64,000 bases of DNA. Origin: Prorocentrum cordatum. Lineage: Eukaryota > Sar > Dinophyceae > Prorocentrales > Prorocentraceae. The stretch covers positions 290,689 through 354,688 of the forward strand of contig CAUYUJ010014261.1 in the NCBI GenBank assembly GCA_963575745.1. Direction: 5' to 3'. The notes beneath the pieces are model-generated. The model had not been told where the DNA came from. It worked only from the letters and a program-made list of their open reading frames with translations, and did not search any database. Each line of letters begins with the position of its first letter. The stretch's first letter is position 1. Both the position numbers and the translations under genes were made by a program. This document shows, in pieces, positions 19,871-31,226 of this stretch.

Positions 19871-20063
19871 GGTCCCGGCATTCCTCTGGTCCTACCACGA
19901 CATGTTCTTAGACCCCAGAAGTGTTCTGAGAAGAAACCATGTTCTTGGAACATAAACCCGATGTGGTAAAGCAAGACAAACTCCGCCAGAAATGGTCAAG
20001 GAACACTTCGTGGGAACCACAGAAAGCTCTTCGAACACTCGTCACGCCAGCCACGCCCAGGAC
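19871..20063. mobile_element. FB-5 element, copy 3
   Basis: GGTCCCGGCATTCCTCTGGTC at the left; core TTCTTAGACCCCAGAAGTG and CCCGATGTGGTAAAGC; right GTCACGCCAGCCACGCCCAG. Confidence 0.68.
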
Positions 20064-20089
20064 CGTCCGGTCTCGCGCTCGGGGGCCTA

Positions 20090-20133
20090 CCTCGCCGATC
20101 CATCGGCGATGCACCGCCGATGCCAGCTCGGTG
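20090..20133. mobile_element. FB-1 fragment
   Basis: CCTCGCCGATCCATCGGCGA followed by TGCACCGCCGATGCC; core only, no ends. Confidence 0.55.
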
Positions 20134-20214
20134 CTTCCCCTCCCTTGAGCTGGCCCCTCCCTAATGACCCCCCCTCCCTGCAGGATGTTTGGCTAAAGCC
20201 GGTTTTGTCCATCC

Positions 20215-20402
20215 CCGAGGGCGGCAGTGGAAACCACATCTGTGAAGGGGCCCCAGGACACACAAATACATACACACAAACAAAAACAATCCCCATGTTT
20301 TCCTCTGTTTTCTAGGCTTTTGTCTTCCCCCCCCACTTCCCACATGTTCCTATATCTTCCAGGGGATCGACGATCAATTATGCCTGTGTGTTTTTTCCCT
20401 CC
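20215..20402. repeat. FB-17 dispersed repeat, copy 2
   Basis: CCCCAGGACACACAAATAC, CTTCCCCCCCCACTTCCCAC, GGGATCGACGATCAATTATG and TGTGTGTTTTTTCCCTCCTG match the copies at 17.1 and 60.3 kb. Confidence 0.6.
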
Positions 20403-20439
20403 TGATTGAGTCGGCCACACGCAGGAGTGACCCTGGTTA

Positions 20440-20582
20440 AGAGTGACCTTTGGTGCGCGGCTTTTTGGGGGCCGCGGGGGGACCAAACACAGGCGCGCGA
20501 GGCGTTACTGTCGCATCGCGTTCGGCGATCGGGGAACCCCATTGTGCCCGCAACAGAGGTCACTCCGCCGAAAGGTCACTCT
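20440..20582. mobile_element. FB-12 MITE, copy 1
   Basis: TIR AGAGTGACCTTT / AAAGGTCACTCT with TA on both outer sides. 143 bp. A homologous, more diverged copy is at 34440-34582. Confidence 0.8.
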
Positions 20583-21223
20583 TACGTCTTGTCGATTGAG
20601 GCTGGGCACGGGCGCGCGCCTCCGGCTCCAGCGTGCCCGCCTGCCGGAAGGCGATGGCGGCCGGCGCGCCGGCGGGCGCGCCCTGGGCGCGCAGCGGCGG
20701 CGCGGCGCGGCCGCAGGCGGCCGCCGCCGCCCGCGAGGCCCGGAGAGCCGACGTTCCGCCCTCCTCCGCCCTCCTCCTCCTCCAAATCCTCCATCCTCCC
20801 TCCTGCCTCCTCGCTCCTACCTCATCCCTCCTGCCTCCTCGTTCCTCCCTCCTCCCTCCTCCCTCCTCCTCCTCCCGCCTCCTTCTCGGCCCTGGCGAGA
20901 AGGCAGGGCCGTAGCCCAACCACTCGCAGAGGATTTTGACAGAAGCGCGTAGGTCACCTGAGTAGGTGCTCTGACGTTGCACCGCCTTATGCGGATGTCC
21001 TTGTCCTTGTCCCTCCTCCTTCTCCCTCCTCCCAACTCCCTCCTCTTCTTGCTCCTTCTCCTCCTTCTCCTCCTGCTCCTCCTCCTCCTCCTCCTCCTCC
21101 TCCTCCTGCTCCTCCAAAAATCGGAACGGTGGGCTCGGGCCCGTTTGCGGCGTCCGGGGGGGCCCTCGCCGGGCCGCGGGGGCGCCTGACAACGAGGCAG
21201 GACGAAACACCGGCCCCATGGTC
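20583..21223. other. Spacer with CTCC/CTC tracts
   Basis: (CTCC)/(CTC) pyrimidine tracts lie at 20757-20885 and 21000-21115. No gene supported. Confidence 0.6.
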
Positions 21224-21460
21224 TAGGCCTCCCAGATGGGGTCGGAGCAGACGGGGTCGGAGGATCGCATCGCATCGCCGATGCATCGGCGATGCGCTTC
21301 GATGTGGAGCCCGACCTTCTCCACGTGGACGTCGCCGCTACATCGCCGACGCCGCCAAAAGCGTTGTCGATCGTCGATGCATCGACGATGCATCGCCGAT
21401 GCATCGGCGAGGCGGCGAGATCCTCCGGCCCCATCTAGTCCGACCCCATCTGGGAGGCCG
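21224..21460. mobile_element. FB-1 element, copy E (reverse)
   Basis: Left TAGGCCTCCCAGATGGGGTC, GGAGCAGACGGGGTCGGAGG; right CCGGCCCCATCTAGTCCG, ACCCCATCTGGGAGGCC. The internal GATGTGGAGCCCGACCTTCT block is the reverse complement of the GGGCTC..CATCG block in other copies, so this copy is inverted. Confidence 0.87.
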
Positions 21461-21644
21461 CTATACAGGGAAGTGGTCCGGCGGGGCCGACGCATCGGGA
21501 AACATTGGAGCGGCCGGATGCCTGGGAAGCGGGGCGCAAAGGGACATGCTGGTACTACGCGTCCAGCGTATGACAAAAGTAGCCTGGCGAGGGACATGGC
21601 TCTGGCTAAACAATGTTCTTCGTCTCGGCTCTGATTTCGCTATA
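21461..21644. other. Spacer, nothing recognised
   Basis: No feature recognised. Confidence 0.35.
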
Positions 21645-21770
21645 CCCTGCGATCCACACCGCAAGCCACCCCGCGACCCGCACCGCGACCCCCCCGCGAC
21701 CCCCTCGCGACTCGGCCAGCGACCCACCCGCACCCTGCGACCCACCCGCGATCCACTCTGGGACCCAACC
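21645..21770. repeat. GCGACCCNCCC minisatellite
   Basis: About 11 degenerate units of 8-12 bp (CGCGACCCGCAC, CGCGACCCCC, TGCGACCCACC). Confidence 0.75.
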
Positions 21771-22715
21771 ACATTGCTTCAACGAAAAAACCGCACCTGC
21801 GGCGGGCTCCCTTCATAAATTGTAAAACTTAGGCGCCTGCGGCGTGCTTCTTCAGAGCCTCGCAGACTGCCGACGTCCTCGCCGCCCCCTCGAGCTCGGA
21901 CTGCTATCTGCCCCCGAACAGCCAGATCACCTTGCGTCAAAAATCAAAGAAACTGCAACTTGCGATGAAAGACTCGGTTCTGGCGGAAGCGGGTCCTGGA
22001 TCCAAGAGCTATCCTCCAACACCACTTTATCGTCATCCAGAATCGCTCTTTAAACAGGTGTCCCAGAGTCGTGGACGGCGAGACACCTCCGGGGGCCCTT
22101 CTTCCTCAGGACCCCCTTTCTTCAAGGAGACCAGGTTTTTGTTATTCGCGATACTGCCCGTTACGGGCTGGGCCCCCCCCCCCCCCCCCCTGGTAGCGTC
22201 AAGAATCGCGCCAGCTCCGTCTCGGAATAAGTATTAGCCACTCCTCCGACGGAACCAGCATCCTGCGCCCCCCCCCCGCCGGTGACGCCCGCTGTCGCCA
22301 GGAAATACAAAGGTGCCATGGCGAGCAATGGTCGCCCAGGCGGCAAGGCAGCAAGCCGAGAGATGAGAGGAAGCTGTGAAGTCAGGCAGCGCTCTCACCC
22401 AAATAAAACAGAAGGGAGGAAAACGAGGAGGAGGAGGGAGGGAGGCGAGCCCCAAACGCTCCCCTGTGGCTGCATTCGGGGATCTCGTCCCCAGAGGGGG
22501 CGTGGCGAGACACCGCGGAGCGCGGCGCCGCGCGGGGGCAGCGCTCGCCTTCGCGCCCTCCTCGTCGCTGTCGTCCACCCGGTAGGCCTCCGCGGCGCGC
22601 CCGGGGGGGCTCCGCCGGAGGCCGACGTCAGACACTGCAGGCACCCGACGTCACGATCATTGCGAGGAGGGAAGCGTGCATTTCGCGCGCTAGTTTGATT
22701 GGCACAACGAGAGAG
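21771..22715. other. Spacer, no gene recognised
   Basis: About 0.9 kb without strong repeats. Short open frames on both strands lack recognisable domains, so an unrecognised short exon is not excluded. Confidence 0.4.
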
Positions 22716-22789
22716 GAAGCGAGAGAGAGAGAGAGAGAGAAAGAGAGAAAGAAAGAAACCATGTAACAACATAAAGACGGATGGCGAGA

Positions 22790-22833
<44 letters not shown>

Positions 22834-22880
22834 AACAGACAGAGAAAGAGAGAGAGAGAGAGAGACAGAGAGAGAGAGAA

Positions 22881-22951
<71 letters not shown>

Positions 22952-22956
22952 CCACC

Positions 22957-22990
<34 letters not shown>

Positions 22991-22998
22991 CCAACACC

Positions 22999-23036
<38 letters not shown>

Positions 23037-23038
23037 AC
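22716..23038. repeat. Compound microsatellite (GA)n-(TA)n-(GA)n-(CAA)n
   Basis: GA/GAAA tracts at 22716-22758 and 22840-22880, TA at 22791-22833, and a long CAA/ACA tract to 23035 with ACC interruptions. Confidence 0.95.
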
Positions 23039-23300
23039 GTCCGACGCAGACGACAGACCACATAAGGCAACCGTACAATTCGCGCACGGCTTGCGTGCAC
23101 GTCGCGCACGTGTTCCGGGTCGCTCAAGTTCGCGCCCTCTGCGAGCGAGCGCGGGGCCTCGCGCGAGCACCTCCGCGGGGCCTCGCGCCATCCCCCCCCC
23201 CCCTGGAGAGAAGGGGCGGCCACGCTGGCCCAGCCCGCGGCGCGCGAGGCGCGACCGATCATCCTCGCGACACCCCGCGGGTGACGTTTTGGGCGCCCGA
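23039..23300. other. GC-rich spacer, nothing recognised
   Basis: No feature recognised. Confidence 0.35.
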
Positions 23301-23487
23301 AGCGGGTACGGAAACAATGGGTACAATACCCAACAGCAAATGCTGTCCCAAACCAACAGCGGCCGTTGTTGCGCAGGCGGCCTTCTGTGTCGAATGGACA
23401 CAGGCCGCGGCGGCGCGGACAACGAGTGCGGTTCAAAATGAACGGGAACTTTTGTTGAAGATTGTGCCCATTCTTTCCGTGCCCATC
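23301..23487. mobile_element. FB-13 element, copy 1
   Basis: Left GCGGGTACGGAAACAATGGG, right complement CCATTCTTTCCGTGCCCAT. Core AACAGCGGCCGTTG, GCGGCCTTCTGTGTCGAATG and GGTTCAAAATGAAC. Shared with 40961-41147 and 59852-60039. Confidence 0.8.
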
Positions 23488-24655
23488 TCGTTCGTGCAGA
23501 GACATGGGCGCACACGTCTGTCGGAAGAAGCAGGCAAAGAATCGAAGTCGGAGGGCGGATAAGGTAGGAAGGCGGTGAAATCATGAAGTAGGTAAAGACA
23601 TGAGGCAGGAAGGCAGATTGAGTGGACTGGGTCCAGGGCCCTCCCAGAGAATAGCACCACACAGCAAGAGCATACCGACACCTGAAGTAGGAAGGCGCTT
23701 GAAGTGGATGTGGGATCTGGGAGTCCAGAAAGACCTACGTTCACCGGCCGACGTATACCCATAACCACCGCACAGGTGGCGACTGCAGTCGGGAAACAAA
23801 TCCCGAGCATAGCCACACGACCCACGACCACAACTACGCCCACGACGCACGCGAGGTGCGCTACCGATCCGTATGGAAGCACTCACGGAAGAGGGTGGCA
23901 GAAGACAGTGAGGGAGGACAGGACATCGGCGGCGAGCCTGGGGGGAAACGAGAAGAGGCGGGCTTTCTCACAAGGCGCGGTCAAGAGCGGCGCCAGCCTC
24001 CCGCAAGGGTGGGTGGGGCGCCCTCGAGCTAGGAGGAGTCGGCTTGCGGGGGGGGGTCGGGCGCGCGGGAGGCGGGCGGAGGCGTGGCCGGCGCCCAGCG
24101 CCCCCGGGGGGCTCCATGTTGGATTTCCCAGGCTGCGCCAAGCGCGCGCACGCGTTACTTGCCCGCGCGCTCACATTCGCGCGAGCGCATCGTAAGAAAC
24201 TATGATTTGGATCGGAAGCGGGCGACAACGGGCATGGGGCGCCTGTCAAGGCTGCTTCTGGGAGCGATTGCTGCTGGCTCGGCACGCGCGATATGCATGT
24301 GACGACTTTTGGAAGACGGGCGCTGCACCGCCCAATCCAACGCGGCAATGGCGCGGTCCGGGGCGCGCGGCCGTCGCGGCGCGCGGCGGTCGACGTGGCC
24401 GCGTGGGGCGCGCGATCGGCCGCGCGGTATTTGCGGGCCATTCGGCCGACGCTGCCGGGTCGCCCTGAAACAGCCCGCCAAGAATACGCAAATGCGCAAT
24501 GCGCCAGCGCGCCGCCAGGATATCGCCCTGAAAACAACCTGTTCATGAACGCCGACTGCGCGCCTCGCTGAACCAGCGAAGTCGCGCGGCGCGCCCGCGC
24601 CGCGGACCCGCCGCAATGAACTCGCGGGAAAAAGGCCTCTCCATGGGTTATGGCA
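23488..24655. other. Spacer, no gene recognised
   Basis: 1.2 kb of mostly non-repetitive GC-rich DNA with alternating GCGCGC stretches in the right half. Open frames lack known domains. Confidence 0.4.
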
Positions 24656-24832
24656 TCGATTCTGGCCTACTTCCCCGTTCTGGCCGATTCTGGTTCCATC
24701 GCCGATTCCTCCTTTGATTCCGCATTGATTCCGTACTGATTCTTTTGATTCCGCTAGAATCAGGGGTCGCAGTTGTGCCGATTCTGTTTTGATTCTGTAC
24801 TGATTCCGTACTGATTCCTTTGATTCCCCTGT
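24656..24832. repeat. GATTCYG/TACTGATTCC repeat
   Basis: About 14 phrases of type GATTCTG, GATTCCG and TACTGATTCC at 9-17-bp spacing; includes the near-duplicate pair TTGATTCCGTACTGATTC. Confidence 0.75.
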
Positions 24833-26182
24833 GCTCCGGGGACCATCAGGCCGCGGCCCGAGCCCCCGCCTCGGCGGCGTGGTTTTTCCATGAGCGCGGG
24901 AGAAGTTTTGAGGGGGAGGGGGGCGGGGGGGGAGGCGGAGCGATTTTTGGGGCGCATCGGGCGGCCGAGCCACAGATTTCCAGGCCCAGTGCGCACGCCC
25001 AACATGGCAGGCGCGGGCGCGCGCGCGAGTTCTCGACCGTCGGCGCATCTGTAAGTTCATAACCCGTCCCGCGCGCGGGAATGGAAACTTGCGTTGCGGT
25101 TTCCAATTGAACGCGCGGCCGTCGCAACTGCATCGCATTGCTCAGCGCGCAAAGCGCGCAGCATGGGGGGCTTTGCGTTCTCGCGTGAGAAGTGCGCGGA
25201 ACCGAACCGAACGGTCGGCGGCGCCCGCTCCTGCGCCGCGCGCGAGGCCATCGCGTCAGCGCGGGAGGCTACAAGGGCCTGGGCCGTCGCCCTAGGGCGC
25301 GGGCACAGCGCGAGGCCCGCGCGGGTCTCTCGCGCCAAACATGCGCAACAAGGCCGGCCGCCCGCCGGCTGGCGCTCGCGGGCGACGCGACGCCGGCGCC
25401 GACTGCGAGGCCGACCGGGCCCAGAGGATTCCTGAGAGTCCCGGGATGGCGCAGCGGGCCGCGATGGAATCGGCGCGGTCGTTGGCGCCCCCCCCGCGCC
25501 GGCCCCCCCCTGCAAGCCGACTCCTCCTACCTCGAGCGCCCTCGAGCGGTACCAAAAGAGAAACGCGCGGGGAGCAGGTCCGAGCAGGGCTCGACCCGAA
25601 TGGTGCACTTCGCTATCGAGTGGGTGGCGGGGAAGAGGAGGAAAAGGAGGAGGGGAAGGGAGGATGGAGGATGGAGGATGGAGGATGGAGGAGGAGGAGG
25701 AGGAGGAGGAGGAGGAGGAGGAGGAGGACGAGGCGCGCTCGCTCGCAATCTGCGCATGGCCAGGTTTCGCAGTTCGTGAATCGGAGTTGGCCGCAGGGCG
25801 TTCGGGAAGCACTATGCCCCCGCCGATGTCAAAACACAAGGGGAGCCCCTCCCCCAGCAATCAGCTCGGGGACTCCCTGATTGAAGCACAGGGTAGAGAG
25901 GCCTGTACGTGCATACACATACAACATCTCGGAGACGCAAAGCGGACAAGAGGGACAGCGGCGGCAGCCAGGGGCGGCAGCAGCAGAGGACAAGAGGGGG
26001 AGAGATAGGCCAGCCAGGCCCCTATGCCTAGGCTGGGGCACCAGTGGGGCAGTAGACGAGGAACTACCTCGCTCGAATCCCCAGCAATTCAACCAAAGAC
26101 TGCATTCGAACGAACTACTTACCCCTAGAATTTCCAGATCCTTTCCCACGGCCTCTATGTCTGCCTCGGCCTTTGGGGCGCA
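24833..26182. other. Spacer with (GGA)n and an FB-14 end
   Basis: 25584-25625 matches the left end of FB-14 (CAGGGCTCGACCCGAATGG), running into (GGA)n/(GGAT)n at 25633-25735. No gene supported. Confidence 0.45.
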
Positions 26183-27043
26183 TCAGCGGGCCCCACTCAC
26201 CTTGAAACTACGCCAACCCGCGCTCAGAGATCGAACCCAGGGCCCGCCGAGATTATTCTTGGACTTCCTGTGGTGGGCTCCGCGAAGCATTTTCTCCAGC
26301 GAATTCTGAACTCGGCGCTCCTGGGTGGTTTTCGGTGGGGGGCCCAGCTTCGGCGTGCCCCCGAGGGCCATGAACAGGGCCGTGAGAACCGAATTCAGAG
26401 GAATCATCAGGCCTCCAGGTCCCTGAACCCACGAGTTGACGGCGAAAGTGCGGCGGACGAGAGGCGGAGCTCCTTCCTTCACGAAGGCGGTCCTCGCCTT
26501 CCAGTAGCATAGCGCCTCGCATGCCACGGCCACCGGCTGCGCCTTCACGTGCTGGATGAGCTTCGTCACGGACTGCGCGTGCTCCTGCAGGTTCGGGTTC
26601 TGCTTCAGCGCTTCCTGGTTGATCAGCGACGTGAGAACCGCCAAGCTCACCTGCAAGCTGGGAGGGCCCAGTCCGTGGTCCGCGGGCTTGTCCTTCACCG
26701 TGTCTGAGTACTTCTGAGCGGCTCCGATGGCGGCTAAGTTGATGCTGTGTTCTTTCGGCAGCAAGTGCGTGCTGAAGAGGCATCCTTCGACTGCTCGTTG
26801 ACGCTGTGCGTTGTTGAGAACTCCTTTCATCATCTCGGTCGCGGTCTCGCCGTCCGTGTCGCTGTCCTACGCCATGGCCGTGTCGGCTGCCCCCCTGGGG
26901 GAGTGCTGGCGGCGGCTCTTGGAGTCGCGCGGCTCGCGCTGCTTGCCGCTGCCTTCAGCGCCGAACGAGTTCGTCTGAGAATCGGCTAAGCGCTTCTTCG
27001 CCTGGTCAAGCTCCGTCTGGCCGACTGGCATCGCCCACGACAT
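26183..27043 (-). pseudogene. LINE-1 C-terminal conserved region
   Basis: A frame overlapping the end of the finger frame reads MSWAMPVGQTELDQAKKRLA, then a Ser/Arg/Gly-rich linker, an in-frame TAG (26868), then DSDTDGETATEMMKGVLNNA and about 200 further residues. That segment is helix-rich, with HGLGPPSLQVSLAVLTSLIN and EHAQSVTKLIQHVKAQPVAV. Comparable tails follow the zinc finger in dinoflagellate LINE-like ORFs as I recall them. No enzymatic motif is visible. Function unknown; it may be a gag-like or RNA-binding tail (inference). It stops at 26183. Confidence 0.6.
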
Positions 27044-28005
27044 GAGATGCGGCGAAGGAGAAGGTGGCGTCGGACAAATCTATATGTGTGCGTACATGTC
27101 TCTGCAGAGCCTCGAGCGACGGATGATCCCTGCTGCAGGCTGGGCACTCAAACGTGGGTGGTTAAATCGGCTCGCGATGAATCGGGGATCGATCGCATTG
27201 ACAGCTGCGCTTGAGAAATAGGCGTCGAACGTGCTGACGAGAGATCGCGACGGTCGAGTGCGTGCTCATGCACCAGGGGCGCTGATTCGTGACCGTGAGG
27301 AGCTGGGAGAGGGCCCGGTGACCGTGACTACCCTCCGTGCACAAACGCATGTTTGCGTGCCAGCCCTGTTGATCATGAAACTCCAACCCGCACTCTGAAC
27401 CATCTGCTTTCGTCTCATTGCAACGCCAAACTCGCGGAGGGGGTGCTGGGTCAAGATCGTGCTGTTCGCCTCCTTCTCCTGCAGCAGCAGCTCCTCCACC
27501 GCCCTCCACCCGTCTCTCCCCCGCCTCGTCGATCTCCCCCTCCCAGAACCTGTTGCGGAGCTTGCCAAAGTTTAAGTTGTGAAGCCTCGCGCTGAACTCG
27601 TCGGTGAAAACTCTCAGATGGATGTGTCCCATGGCGGTGAGCAACTCGGGGCCCTTTTCAACATGCACCAGAAGTTCGAGGTCAGGGGCGCCCACGAACC
27701 CGACCGGCATCGTCCCGAGTAAGAAGACCATTTTCACAGGTAGCGTATTCTTCGCCACGCATCTGCCCAAAGATCGCTGCTAGTAGCTGTTTGTTCTCGG
27801 AGCGGTGGGCGGCAATCTCTCGCAGCCAGCGCAGCCGTCGGATACGGAGTTCTAGCTGCGAGGGGACTGAGCCAAGCTTGGTCCAGATACGCACAGCCGA
27901 GAGCGAAATGTGCTTGATGCTGCCGCCGGCTTGCGCGACCTTCAAAACTGCAGCATCCTTCAGCAGCGTGCGGCCCCATTGTAACAATAGGCCGTCTATA
28001 AGCGT
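27006..28005 (-). pseudogene. LINE-1 post-RT region with two zinc fingers
   Basis: Continues in the RT frame (WGRTLLKDAAVLKVAQAGG, RRLRWLREIAAHRSENKQLL) to about 27690, then shifts frame. The next frame carries WRCNETKADGSECGLEFHDQ, which fits a first Cys/His finger. It then reads SQLLTVTNQRPWC and RQHVRRLFLKRSCQC, and stops at TAA 27162-27164. Past that stop, in the same frame, is a canonical C2H2 finger (27084-27146): FECPACSRDHPS then LEALQRHVRTH, spacing C-x2-C-x12-H-x3-H. Such fingers after the RT are known in several LINE groups and are thought to bind nucleic acid. The frame closes at TGA 27006. Confidence 0.75.
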
Positions 28006-29992
28006 TTAGTCGCTCGCCGATGGAACGCAGGCCTCGAGGCCGCTGAGTCCTGCTGCCTGCGCGCGCGCCTGAAATACAAGAAGCTGTATACGTAGTGGAA
28101 CATGATTAACATACCAGAACCGTCCCATGGCATACCATGCGTTCCTCGTACTCTTTTGTATAGCGCGCCGCTGCTGTGCAGTGGTACCCGCGCCATGATA
28201 TTGTGCACCTAGATACTCTGCATGCGCGCTGATACGCCCTGGTAGACAACGGACAGGATCAGTAAACGAGCGAGACTCACAAAAAGCGCCAGGCCCAACA
28301 AAACGAGGCACTGCGACCTGCTTGTCTACATTCAAAGCGCCACCAGGCAATGCAAGGCGACGGGATAGACTTGCAGTAGCTGGGCAGACTTGATCAGCCA
28401 GGCGTTGCGCGGTGGGTGCGACGACCTTATGGGCAGTATCATCATGATAAACCGTGGTCGATAAATCGATAGTTTGTTCAACAATATCATTCATCGGGCT
28501 AGCGTGCATAAGGTCTCGCCCACCGTAGGTAGCTTGCCTTTCCAAAAAGCCACGGAGCAAGCACACTGCGATCGAAGCTGCGAATGTACTTGACTGGTGC
28601 AGATTGGCGCCCCTGGAGAAACCCCCTTCATGAACCTGAAAGTGGCCCGCCCCGTCTGAACAGTCCAATGTAATAACACTCTGGCGGTGGCTATGATGAC
28701 CGAAATAGATATCGTCTGGATGCGTATGTAGATAAGCAGCATCGTCGAGATTGTCGGCAGCAATGCTTCCGAAGGAATTGGCCTGGTCAAAGAAGCAGCG
28801 CGCAGTGAAACTTATGCAAACGTAAAAGGCGCCAGCCTGCAATAAGTTGTATCTTAATAGCTGCTTCGCGGCGTCTGCGGTGGATCCCTCTATGGAGGTG
28901 ATCAGCAAAGCCTCGCTCAGGATAACAAGTGTCGCCCCGCTGACCGAGGTATCTACTATGCGCCTTGCTGGAGGGGCACGTGCGATGCGCGAAACGAACA
29001 GAGCGTTGCCCAGGAGACGTAGCCGCAGGCTTTGGTACACTGCAGCCCCAAGACCGATGCCAATTCTGCGATGGGCGAGCCCTGCCTCGAACATCCCGCA
29101 GAAACCCGCAGACACGACACGATAACCATTCCATGTTAAGGATTGGTTGGGCAAACGCATCTTGTTGATCTTTATATTTAGGGTGCCGATGCGCGGGGGC
29201 AACATCTTCCGAAAGATCTCCATGGGTAGGCTGCGCGGGGGGGCACTTTTTCGATATGCCATTTTCCGAAGCGAAAGACAGATACCCCTGAAGTCCCTCT
29301 CCGCCTTGAAGCCTGGCGCATAGAACCTGTAGGCCATCCAATCCTCCATTCGGTCAGCGGGCAGATTAGCGGGGTCAACTTGCGTGGCGGATTGGCCTCC
29401 AAGAGGCCCACGCCGCGCGAGAGAATCAGCCCGCATCTGAACAGCCGGGCGCACGCTGAGCGGCTGGTTGAAGAAGCGCCGACCTGGCCCCACAGCCGCG
29501 CATGCTAATCGGCGGCACAAGCGGTGAATGAGAGCCCAGCGTGACGCTTTCCAAGCGTCCCAGATCTGATCGGCCAGCGGTTCCATGCGAGACTGGCAAT
29601 CTTCATCTCGCTCTTTTTTCTTTGATCTGGCGAGCGACCGCGAACAATCTTGCCTGGACTTGAGTGAGTTCTTGAAAGTATACACTGTCAGCGATAAAGA
29701 CGGCAGGAATATCAGCAAGCTTCTCCCGAAGTTCAAATCGCTGACGAAGGAGAGTGCGCTGGGCCTCGCGATCGCGGGCGCGCCCGCAATCTTCTTCCGA
29801 AAATCTAGCAAAATATCCCAAGGCAATGTCGCGAATGTCCCCAATAAACGGTTCCCAGGCCTGATCTGGAGTCGCCTTCCCCTCGGGTCGGTGCCAGGCG
29901 GGAAACGTGCGAAAGCACATGCCGGCGACCTCGCGAAGAAACCTGGCTCGCCAGAGTCCGTCTACGACTCCAGCAACCATTCGACCATTGTC
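28006..29992 (-). pseudogene. LINE-1 linker and reverse transcriptase
   Basis: The linker (29980 to about 29615; charged, with REKLADIPAVFIADSVYFQE) is in the endonuclease C-part frame. The shift into the RT frame falls at a T6 run (29613-29618). The RT frame, to 28006, has a palm with CDSAGxxQ-like divergence before the catalytic loop TVYHDDTAHKVV (Tyr-x-Asp-Asp intact). After it come the GGALNVDKQVAV block (the usual G-x-x-x-N-x-x-K motif D/E region) and YLGAQYHGAGTTAQQRRAIQ, typical of LINE thumb regions. It reverse-transcribes element RNA at a nicked target. It ends at TAA 28006-28008, but the frame continues open for another 300 bp (TLIDGLLLQWGRTLL), so the stop is a lesion. RT identity is secure; the clade cannot be assigned here. 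Confidence 0.85.
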
Positions 29993-30863
29993 CTAAGACT
30001 CAGCTTTGGCGTGGGGCGCCGCGGGGAAGCTGAGGAGGTACCTCGCCGAGACCTGGAGGGGCCAATGGTCCCATCGTCGGACCGCGGGAACCATCTGGAG
30101 CCTTCTGCCGAGCTTCTGGAGGACCCTGCGCTGTGTAACCGATGAGCGCCAAGTACGAAGGGCCCCGATGTAATCTACACGCGTACTGTTCTGCCTCCCG
30201 AAGAACGCGTCCTCCCCACCTACGAACGCGCTGATGAGACATAGTCCAAACTGCTCAAGATAGGTACGCACTTTCTTCATGCAGTAATGTTCGGGTCGTG
30301 GGAAAAGACTGCCTATCGGGGCGAACTCATCCGAGATATGTTCAGCTGGGGGGCGCGCCTGCATGGTCATTCAGGTCGCCTCCGAAAACGATAGAGCATC
30401 TGGCGGGTTGCTCACTAGAGATGTCCGTCATCCACTTGAGCATTGCATCCACACTTTTTTGGCAGAGACTCTTTTGTTTCGCTGTCGACGGCACGGCGAT
30501 GGCCAAAATATGGAAACGACCAGAACGAAAACGCACGGCGCCTCCACGCCCTTGAAGAGCGGCCGGTGGTGAACCTACTGCGGCGATGTGGCGCATCCTG
30601 AAGAGATCCTTTCGAAGTCTACTTGGAACTCCTGCATGGGCATCCGAGAAGGCACCGCGATTGCACCCCCAACTCAGGATGTGGAGATCTGGATCGGCGA
30701 TGCTGCTACAACAAATGTCTGTCGCCTTCATCCGTAGTCTGGTGCCAGTCAGAAAGACGATAGCCTTACGAGTATACGCAAGAGAGACCTCCGTATGTCG
30801 GCCTGGCTGAACAACAGAGCAAACATTATGCGTGACAAGATTGAGGCTGCGATGTTCCACCAT
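29993..30863 (-). pseudogene. LINE-1 endonuclease domain (APE/EEP type), frameshifted
   Basis: The first part (30863 to about 30350) begins MVEHRSLNLVTHNVCSVV, carries IVFLTGTRLR and, near its end, IVFGGDLNDHAG. These correspond to the first beta strand with Asn, the catalytic Glu region (here Gly-Thr where ET is usual) and the GDxN motif of exonuclease-endonuclease-phosphatase domains. A shift at a G6 run near 30350 moves the rest to another frame (PPAEHISDEFAPIG ... STRVDYIGALRTW ... WDHWPL). These match the xxDYI and SDHxPl blocks that end the domain. It ends at an in-frame TAG (29993-29995), after which the same frame stays open. The endonuclease would nick target DNA during target-primed reverse transcription. 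The QETR-like Glu appears substituted, so even a frame-corrected copy may be inactive. Confidence 0.78.
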
Positions 30864-31226
30864 CCCACTACCCTTTTTTTTTCTACGCGTGGGGGCGAGG
30901 GGCTCCATAAAAACAAGAGGGAAACATGGCGCATAGAGTAAACGTATGGTAAGGAAAGGTGAGACGTGTATATATGGCATCGCGCGCGGAGCTGGACGCC
31001 TGGAGGAGGAGGAGGAGGAGGAGGAGGAGGAGGAGGAGGAAAGGGAGGTGGAGGTCGTGGTCTTGGTCGAGGTCGTCCAGGGCTCGACCTGAACGGTGTG
31101 TCTCGCTATCGCCTTGAAGGAGGAAGAGGGGGAGAAGGGGGAGGAGGAAGAGGAGGAGGAGGAGAAAGAGGATGAGGAGGAGGAGCAGGAGGAGCAGGAG
31201 GAAGTCGTGGTCGTGGTCGTGGTCGT
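30864..31226. repeat. (GGA)n tracts with an FB-14 half copy
   Basis: (GGA)n at 31002-31040 and 31118-31200; between them CAGGGCTCGACCTGAACGGTG (31078) is an FB-14 left end. This abuts the 5' side of LINE-1. Confidence 0.7.

Larger units (their letters stand above)
26183..30863 (-). mobile_element. LINE-1: near full-length degenerate non-LTR retrotransposon
   Basis: Reading on the minus strand from 30863 to 26183, the recognisable order is APE-type endonuclease, linker, reverse transcriptase, thumb region, C2H2-type zinc fingers and a conserved C-terminal region. The coding line changes frame at about 30350, 29615, 27690-27770 and 27010. In-frame stops lie at 29993 (TAG), 28006 (TAA), 27162 (TAA) and 26868 (TAG). 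I infer an autonomous element, now dead. The 5' side lies next to (GGA)n and FB-14 sequence. No TSD or poly(A) tail was identified. Confidence 0.85.

Noticed and set aside
21844-22346. Short frames in a low-repeat stretch as a host gene
   Set aside because: Composition is plausible, but no start context, domain or continuity across frames could be supported.
22628-23662. Long minus-strand frames rich in Cys, Val or Leu
   Set aside because: Translations of the (CAA)n and (GA)n microsatellites; no domain outside the repeat.
24200-25138. 312-codon minus-strand frame
   Set aside because: Overlaps the GATTC repeat (repeated ESKESVRNQ text) and has many overlapping open frames on both strands; no domain.
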